NCBI RefSeq assembly: GCF_963678635.1
Contig: NW_026970821.1
Coordinates: 1-47,682, forward strand
Source: Symsagittifera roscoffensis
Lineage: Eukaryota > Xenacoelomorpha > Acoela > Convolutidae
Length of the DNA stretch: 47,682 bases
Reading direction: 5' to 3'
The notes under the pieces are model-generated. The model saw only the letters and a program-made list of their open reading frames with translations, was not told where the DNA came from and searched no databases. This document shows positions 42,512 to 47,682 of the stretch, one piece after another. Position 1 is the stretch's first letter. Each line of letters opens with the position of its first letter. Both the position numbers and the translations under genes were made by a program.

Positions 42512-42746
42512 GGTTTTTAAACGATCGTTGAAATGATACAGTTTTCAGAATAAGTTTCGGTTCAAATTTGATTCAAGCTGAAATTGGCAGATCAAATAAA
42601 AGTTAAGAGAAACTCATGTCGATGTTTTTGACCAACAAAAATTAACTCATTTCTTTGAATCTTTTGAGATCATTTAGCCCTAATTTAGGTTATAAGTAAC
42701 ATATTCAAAAACAATCCAACAAGTATTGGTAATGATGTCTATTGCA

Positions 42747-43046
42747 TTAGATCTTTTGTTGTTTTTTGATGAAATAAGTAAAATTACTTGAACAAAAAGA
42801 TGTATAAGGATAGTTTCCTTCGAAGTAAGCACCTCCGAGACAAAAGTGTTCCATTAATTGATTCAATTTTCCACTAATCCTTTGTTGTAAATTCGTTGCA
42901 GTCCAGTAAAAGTAGTTTTTGTAGAAGATAAAAGATGAATCATAAAACAAACAATAGACATACTGTACATTTCGTAGTTTTGCTCTTGTTAATTGCATTT
43001 CTATTTCAGTTAGAAAACTAGGTCGAACTGAAGAAATCTCGCTCAA
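42747..43046 (-). CDS. family 4 protein, intact ORF of 99 residues
   Basis: The longest open frame in the arms: MSEISSVRPSFLTEIEMQLT, RAKLRNVQYVYCLFYDSSFI, FYKNYFYWTATNLQQRISGK, LNQLMEHFCLGGAYFEGNYP, YTSFCSSNFTYFIKKQQKI. Similarity with the broken arm A copy (16,805-17,050) begins at the internal M-Q/E-L-T-R, so the true start may be that methionine, giving about 82 residues. Aromatic-rich with five Cys. No signal peptide or known domain is evident. It has the same orientation as family 1 in this arm and could be an upstream exon of that gene. Confidence 0.4.
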   Translation of the reverse strand: MSEISSVRPSFLTEIEMQLTRAKLRNVQYVYCLFYDSSFIFYKNYFYWTATNLQQRISGKLNQLMEHFCLGGAYFEGNYPYTSFCSSNFTYFIKKQQKI

Positions 43047-43235
43047 TGAGTTTTGCTTTAGTTCTTAGAAAATTTTTTCAATTGCTATAGTTTATACGTT
43101 GATTTTGTTTTCTGAGTCAATTTCCGGAGTGTTTTGTGGTAAGCTTTGCATATATGGGTTGATTTTTTTTCTACTTGTAATGCAGTGAAAAACAAAAAAA
43201 ACTTCTTCTGTAGAAAAAACATCAAAGCTTTTCAG

Positions 43236-43446
43236 ATAAAAACCAACAGATTTGATCTTAAAATTTCTTCGTAAAAGTATACCTATTTATTCTCATATCT
43301 ACCATATGCTTTTGTATTTCTGTTTGAATGCTTCATTTGGCTCCATTTGGTTCCGTTCTCACAAGAACAAATTGAGAAACTTTGAACACAAATCCAGAGT
43401 GAAACAGTGTTTAACGTTAGTTTGCGAGAAAAATGATTTCAAGTGA
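43236..43446 (+). pseudogene. family 5 terminal exon, arm C (broken)
   Basis: After the acceptor 'gcttttcag' the frame reads DKNQQI then a stop. A two-base length change relative to arm A shifts to the open frame LKFLRKSIPIYSHIYHMLLY, FCLNASFGSIWF.., LTLVCEKNDFK, TGA at 43,444. The shared acceptor, start and end with 16,403-16,605 show common origin. The early stop and frameshift show this copy is dead. Confidence 0.4.
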
Positions 43447-44405
43447 TTACTAAAATGTGTGTCTGCTAAAAAAAACTTGCCATAAGGAATTATGAAGGGA
43501 ATTGCACTCTGCTGAAGGTAAGCATTAGCAGACTACATGGTAAGATTTAGACGATTGCCTTTTAAATTTGACATCTGCCAGCAAACTGTTTGTTCAATTG
43601 ACACTATACTTCCATAGAATCCCCAGCTTTGACTGAACTTTCATTCGAATTAAGTCAAAAGCTAGAATCTGTAGAAGGCAGGAAAAACCTTAACAACCCA
43701 AACATCTGCAGAAAATTCATGATAAATTATGTTGCAGAAGCGAAAAAAGATAGTGATCAGTTATGAATTTGGTTTCACTTCATCCATATTCTGATATTCT
43801 TATAAAAACTTTTCACCATTTTTATTTTATTTCACATTAGAAAGTTCAATTTACATAAATTACGTAGTTTTACTATACTAAACTTCAAACATTTCTCAGA
43901 ACTTGTAGTTTTGTAAAAATTTTGGGTCGATCATTCAAAAAAACCAAGGAAGAGTTGAATTATGAAATTTGCTCAAGAAATTTCAAACAATATGACTATG
44001 ATTAATCATTGAGGTTCTAACTAAGTCTACTCTAGCTGGACTAAGGAAAATAGTCAAGTAATGATGGAAAGGTGTAAGATGGAAAAAAATGGATAGATGC
44101 TGATTGTTACACGAAACAATTTACTTCACTTCTGATTCTTCCGGGAATTCGGAATTTTCAGTATAGATTCAACTAATATAACACTTAAGATAGCTTAAAC
44201 TCAACTAAACCTTGTCGTCTTTCTCTTTTTATCTAATCTTATCCCACAATCAAATCTTATGGTACTCATATTATTAATCAAAATTTGTATCATTGTCTCA
44301 TTATAATATCAATTATTCAATAGATTTGGTTTTGACGCTTTTCACGTAATATAGTCTCTTTTTTTCACAATTAGAAGAAGATTGATCAAAAATTTAGTCA
44401 AAACT
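43447..44405. other. non-coding outer part of arm C
   Basis: Pairs with 15,640-16,400 and 30,065-30,845. I see no frame that stays open in more than one copy. The most conserved piece (44,220-44,400, 'aaatcttatggtactcat' and 'gttttgacgcttttcacg') is kept in all three copies and might be regulatory or simply young. Confidence 0.45.
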
Positions 44406-44826
44406 TTCAGATTTTCCTCAAAAAAATTAGGTTTTTGAGTAAAAAAACTTACCACCCGAAACTCACCATCCGATACCAATTACGAAACGTGTAGAACTCT
44501 ATCCATATCTTAACACATTTGATTTTCAACATTCACGTTTGGAATCTTGAAAATTGCTGTATCAGCAGAATCGAGCTACAAATGTTTTATGAAAACCAAA
44601 ACTATTTTCGAAATTTATCATCTTATCATCTGAATCTCTGAAACGTATAACCTATCTTAATACATTGGGAAATCTCTTCCCTATGTTGAAACATAGGGTG
44701 CGGATCGGATACTTTATAGCCTATGATATTACATGGAGTCCGGACACAGATTCCCCCAGCTGAACTGCCCCAACATGTATTAATTATATCACCGAGACAT
44801 AAGGAAAAGGTATCTGCATGGTTACT
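44406..44826. other. single-copy DNA with two donor-like sites on the minus strand
   Basis: On the minus strand GTGAGT and GTAAGT lie close together near 44,450-44,475. They could end an exon reading from about 44,640, but every frame there has a stop. A short inverted repeat, CCCTATGTT and AACATAGGG, lies at 44,680-44,699. Confidence 0.25.
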
Positions 44827-44866
44827 TTATATTCCACTGGCTTGAAACTCAACAGGTTCAAATAGT
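44827..44866 (-). CDS. possible short terminal exon
   Basis: The minus strand has a strong acceptor (aatttttttcag) before 44,866, then LFEPVEFQASGI and a TAA. It is only 13 codons with no identified partner exon, so this rests on the splice site. Confidence 0.2.
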
Positions 44867-45399
44867 CTGAAAAAAATTTAAAGAATGAAATGGGAAAAAC
44901 GTTTTTTTTTAACGGAGATGAAAATGGAAATCGTTGACGAGTTTATTTGATTGTGATAAAACCTTTATGACCGTCGAACTTATTTTCTGTTTTCTTTTCT
45001 AAAAAAAATGATTGTAGTTTATAATTTAGCCATTAAAAATTGGAGCATATGGAGGTCTTATTTGCTAAGACGATTCTTCACTGGACAAATATTTGAAAAA
45101 CTCAAAAAATATTAAGACAGCTTGCAATTTTACATGATGCCGCAAGTTTTTTTTTTACAATACTGATCTTACTTTTCGCTATATGCTACCCTGAAAGTGT
45201 GACAACAGTCTTATTGGTCAGCTGCGTTTTATTACTTTCTGCCTATTCATCAAAATAACGAAACCATAACTCTTTCAACTAATGTTGGATGAGCAATCAT
45301 TCGTGCTTGATTTGAATGGATTTCGCTTTAGAAAATATTTTTTTTATATTCAAAGAGCTAGCGATCAAAACTTCTGTTTGTAGCGACTCTATAATTTTT

Positions 45400-45436
45400 C
45401 TACAATCCATTCCTTTTCAAATCAATACCAAAACCT
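45400..45436 (-). CDS. possible short terminal exon
   Basis: The minus strand has an acceptor of ten T's then CAG just before 45,436. One frame then reads FGIDLKRNGL and stops. The other frames stop sooner. Weak. Confidence 0.15.
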
Positions 45437-45694
45437 GAAAAAAAAAATACAATTGGTTATTAAAAAACTTGCAAGGAAATCGTTGGGAAAACATGTATTA
45501 TTTATATTTGATCCTCAAAAAAATATTCAAAGTTCGAAGTCAGAAATTCTAACGCCATATTTTACGCAAATGGAAAGAGAAGACTGAACTTCTAGCAGAG
45601 AACCTGAATAAAAAAATGAGGATCTTGTCGATGAATAGAATCCCCGAAAATTGAAAGCTGACTTTACAAAAACACTTATTCTCCTAATAGACAA

Positions 45695-45727
45695 TTAGCT
45701 CATCACAACTCCAGGAATCACTGCAGT
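45695..45727 (-). CDS. possible short terminal exon
   Basis: The minus strand has the acceptor 'gcttttttttcag', then TAVIPGVVMS and a TAA; a second frame reads CSDSWSCDELIVY. Third in a series of strong minus-strand acceptors in this 0.9 kb, which suggests a minus-strand transcript whose earlier exons I cannot identify. Confidence 0.2.
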   Translation of the reverse strand, partial: TAVIPGVVMS

Positions 45728-45982
45728 CTGAAAAAAAAGCAAGGTCTTTTATGATTGTTCCAAAAATGAGAAACAGCGAGAGACTAGCAAAAGTGGAGAC
45801 GTATATATCGTAAAATTTAGTGTTTTGAGCAGTGTAACCCACTTTTTGATAAATCTTTCTAAAGAGAACGAAACCAAAATGTAAAAAGCGACCTTTCCTT
45901 TCGATCCTGATCGAGCGAATTCAATCTAAACAAACCTCATTTTGCAAATTCAAAGTCAAGTAAAATTAACTCATCGAACATC

Positions 45983-46896
45983 ATGGATAGCTTCGACGCG
46001 AAAGTGTTTAAGAACCTAAAACGATACGACCTAAAACTACTCGTTGAACATGCAAAAAGAGACGCTTGGAACCTTACACTTGATACCAGGCGACAGCCTT
46101 GTAAGGGTATTACAGAATCTCAGAAAGTCGTGAATTAGCCTTTTTTATGACATTTCGAGGAACCACAGTGGCTCAGCTGTTTAAAATGGTGGAGCTGATG
46201 AATCCAGGAAAAATGCCCAGCGCTATGATTTTGATTGTTACAAACAGCGCGTACAGAAGACCCGATATGGAAGAGAGTCAAGGGTATGCCTGTTGATAGC
46301 AAAATCTGGAAGAAATTTCCCTGCTCAGTCTTGACAATCTGCACAAAACCATTGGCCAAGAGGACTAGTGTCGCGAGTGGTCACAGATACGATGAAAGAG
46401 CCATGGACTGGAAGCTGATAGTGAGAAACACGACACAAAAAAAGCAGGAAGGGTTGCCTTGATGGACTTGATCTACGAGTGGGGGACATTAGATCAATTT
46501 CGAGCGACAGCGGAGGGCATCCACTTCGACACCATGGGAGGATGAACGAGTCTACCAGAATCGATGAATTGTATTGGAAAGGGATTTGTTCAACATTGCA
46601 GTGTTACCGCTCAACGAAACAGCGAACACACGGGCTATCTCAACATTTGTACCTCCGAGTCTGTAAGCGCATCTGGTATCTCCCCAACAGTGCCGCAAAT
46701 TTGAGGTGTTCAAGTGAATCTGAAAACCACTCAGATATAATGGAGAGAGATGAGAATCTCCTTCTAGAAGAACGGTACACACCAATCATCCAAGACAAGA
46801 CTCCAGGTTCTTCGAGGATCGAGTTGACTGTAAGAGCCTGACGAATGTATGATCGCGGCGCTCCATGTGTGGACAAGATGGTAGCCTCAACTTAGC
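45983..46896 (+). pseudogene. SGNH/GDSL-hydrolase-like pseudogene
   Basis: ATG at 45,983: MDSFDAKVFKNLKRYDLKLL, VEHAKRDAWNLTLDTRRQPC, KGITESQKVVN, stop. Frames then alternate: TFRGTTVAQLFKMVELMNPG and KMPSAMILIVTNSAYRRPDM; WKKFPCSVLTICTKPLAKRT; MDLIYEWGTLDQFRATAEGI plus HFDTMGG (to 46,542); then DERVYQNR, stop, IVLERDLFNIAVLPLNETAN. Read in order they follow SGNH hydrolases: a V-x-N block, an I..xP segment and a final (D/E)-G-I-H-F block with the catalytic-type His. The nucleophile Ser block is not recognisable, and the Asp before GIH is Glu. At least three frameshifts and one stop. A late stretch MYDRGAPCVDKMVAST ends at 46,896. SGNH proteins are esterases or lipases; here any activity is lost. 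Denser in G+C than its surroundings. Other folds are possible. Confidence 0.45.
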
Positions 46897-47061
46897 ATAG
46901 ATATAACCAAAATTTGATGAATCTCAACCTGAACGAGGTTAGCCACTGCTGGACACTTCACGGAAGTTTGACGAGGCGAGACTGTCAGTATATGTCTTAT
47001 ACTCTATTCAGGGAGTGTATTGGTTGATTGCTGTTGAGATTAACTTCAGCTCATTAACAGC

Positions 47062-47067
47062 AATAAA
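47062..47067 (+). terminator. possible polyadenylation signal
   Basis: AATAAA, in 'cagcaataaagct', about 165 bases after the last coding-like stretch of the SGNH-like pseudogene. The position is right for a cleavage signal, but the hexamer is common in AT-rich DNA. Confidence 0.3.
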
Positions 47068-47103
47068 GCTATTAAATCTAAGGGATTGTTTTCAAACAAT
47101 GCA

Positions 47104-47325
47104 ATGGGCCGACCAATGCCAGACCAATGCAAGATAACTGAATCAATCATCAGAAGACAAGAAGATATTGATGTTTTTTTGAAGAAGTGGGTACCACATG
47201 GACATATGTTCCGACTAGTAAGGGAAAAAAAGAAAAAGAAGCTACTCGAAGCTGATAGCTCAAGGAGGCGACGAGGAGCGTTAGAGGGACTCGAAATTCA
47301 AGGCGGACTATTCCATTTTTTTTAG
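47104..47325 (+). CDS. unrecognised basic ORF, possible first exon
   Basis: From the ATG at 47,104: MGRPMPDQCKITESIIRRQE, DIDVFLKKWVPHGHMFRLVR, EKKKKKLLEADSSRRRRGAL, EGLEIQGGLFHFF, stop. It is highly charged and probably helical. A TTTTTTTAG just at its end could be an acceptor for the next ORF. It may be the N-terminal part of the gene that continues at 47,343, or the end of the preceding one. No domain recognised. Confidence 0.4.
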   Translation: MGRPMPDQCKITESIIRRQEDIDVFLKKWVPHGHMFRLVREKKKKKLLEADSSRRRRGALEGLEIQGGLFHFF

Positions 47326-47342
47326 CCTATAACAAAGCGGAG

Positions 47343-47682
47343 ATGAAGAGGTCGAATTTAGTGATTGTAGCGAGCGGAGATGTCAAATGGGATAATTTGA
47401 CCATATTTAAAACCTTGTTCTGGCCAGATGTGATAAAGGAAGCATCAGCTGACCTCGAGCTTCGGGATGATATATCTGACGTTCTAATGAGAGTGGTATT
47501 CGTTTTGTCACCTGGAAATGTACAATTCTCCGAAAGATTGAATTTTTTGTATGTCATGCCCCCAACGGATAGAAGAAGAGAAGAATTACAGGCATCTGAG
47601 AGCAGAGTTGCCAGCCGCATGTTCTGACATATCGAACGCGATAAGATGACTGATGGCACACCCTTTACACTTGTTAGTATTA
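47343..47682 (+). CDS. possible SGNH-like hydrolase, cut by the window end
   Basis: MKRSNLVIVASGDVKWDNLT, IFKTLFWPDVIKEASADLEL, RDDISDVLMRVVFVLSPGNV, QFSERLNFLYVMPPTDRRRE, ELQASESRVASRMF and a stop at 47,625. In another frame HIERDKMTDGTPFTLVSI continues to the end. A hydrophobic strand ending in GD near the start, a second strand ending in PGN, and a third ending in MPP resemble the first three blocks of an SGNH domain. The nucleophile Ser position would be Val (GDV). The following frame change may be an intron or a frameshift. Related to, but not a simple copy of, the pseudogene at 45,983. Moderate coding confidence, low family confidence. Confidence 0.4.

Larger units (their letters stand above)
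42080..44405. repeat. right arm (arm C) of the large inverted duplication
   Basis: Inverted, diverged counterpart of 15,640-17,640. Similarity is traceable through 'cctagccatca' (42,210), 'gttatctgg' (42,443), 'ctgaaattggcagatcaa' (42,578), 'agtattggtaat' (42,722), 'ttcagataaaaaccaacag' (43,231) and 'ggtttcact' (43,782). It ends at 'tagtcaaaac' near 44,405. Block E is not present beyond it, so the outer part of the left side is not mirrored. Confidence 0.75.

Noticed and set aside
45983-46138. A standalone 51-residue gene at the start of the SGNH-like region
   Set aside because: The downstream frames continue the same coding character, so the early stop is better explained by a frameshift in a longer gene.
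46479-46841. Plus-strand ORF of 120 residues (SSDSGGHPLRHHGRM..)
   Set aside because: Most of it is the out-of-frame shadow of the GIHFDTMGG and DERVYQNR readings. Only its last third might be coding.
1-47682. tRNA, 5S rRNA or spliced-leader RNA genes
   Set aside because: No convincing internal promoter box pair or cloverleaf was found by eye on either strand. A covariance-model scan would be decisive.
1-47682. Maverick/Polinton or retrotransposon core genes
   Set aside because: No polymerase B, integrase, reverse transcriptase, protease or packaging ATPase motif was seen in any ORF, so the large inverted arms are not enough to name such an element.

Overview
The window reads as eukaryotic, AT-rich, intron-bearing genomic DNA. 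It is most likely a nematode of the Caenorhabditis type. The support is short TTTTCAG-style 3' splice acceptors, GTGAGT/GTAAGT-style donors, a CAP/SCP-domain exon of the kind nematodes have expanded, and gene-poor, repeat-rich DNA like a chromosome arm. There is no bacterial operon, no recognisable rRNA or tRNA gene, no CRISPR array and no nematode telomere repeat. This assignment is inference; no single sequence proves the species. Almost nothing is a clean intact gene.

Layout. (1) 1-11,212 is a higher-order satellite: six head-to-tail units of about 1.72 or 2.0 kb plus a diverged half unit to about 11,560. Each unit carries many short dyad motifs (core YGGAATCCR), much of it in runs spaced 19-21 bp, and two or three sub-repeats of about 155 bp holding a second dyad family (GGGATT..AATCCC). 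(2) 11,561-14,477 is mostly single-copy DNA with a CAP-domain exon (12,123-12,301), a small helical coding remnant (12,447-12,658) and weak ORFs. (3) 14,478-36,753 is a nest of segmental duplications. A block of about 1.2 kb ('E') occurs four times. A 3.3-3.8 kb unit ('T') is tandemly amplified at 18.6-28.3 kb, and an older, less degraded relative lies at 32.4-36.75 kb. Runs of a 30-35 bp minisatellite separate the parts. (4) 36,754-38,260 is AT-rich DNA with repeated GATTGGTT (inverted CCAAT) motifs. (5) 38,262-44,405 is a tandem pair of units ('D' and 'C') followed by a long arm. Arm C is an inverted, diverged copy of the left arm at 15,640-18,600, so the two form a very large interrupted inverted repeat. 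(6) 44,406-47,682 is single-copy DNA with candidate terminal exons on the minus strand, then denser, less AT-rich coding-like sequence. That sequence holds a broken SGNH/GDSL-hydrolase-like pseudogene and the start of another gene, possibly related, which the window end cuts.

Coding content. By comparing the repeats with one another I can see five unrecognised protein families. Family 1 is an acidic, proline-rich-tailed protein with copies at 18.3, 31.8-32.2, 38.4-38.8 and 40.1-40.4 kb. Family 2 is the T-unit protein; the recent copies share premature stops where the older copy has sense codons. Family 3 is a small basic protein of about 57 residues on the minus strand at 22.2, 25.5 and 33.0 kb. 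Family 4 is an 82-99 residue protein, open at 42.75-43.05 kb and broken at 16.8 kb. Family 5 has a spliced terminal exon at 16.4 and 43.2 kb. None has a function I can name. The picture is a multicopy nematode-type gene cluster or composite mobile element that has been duplicated, inverted and is decaying beside a satellite array.
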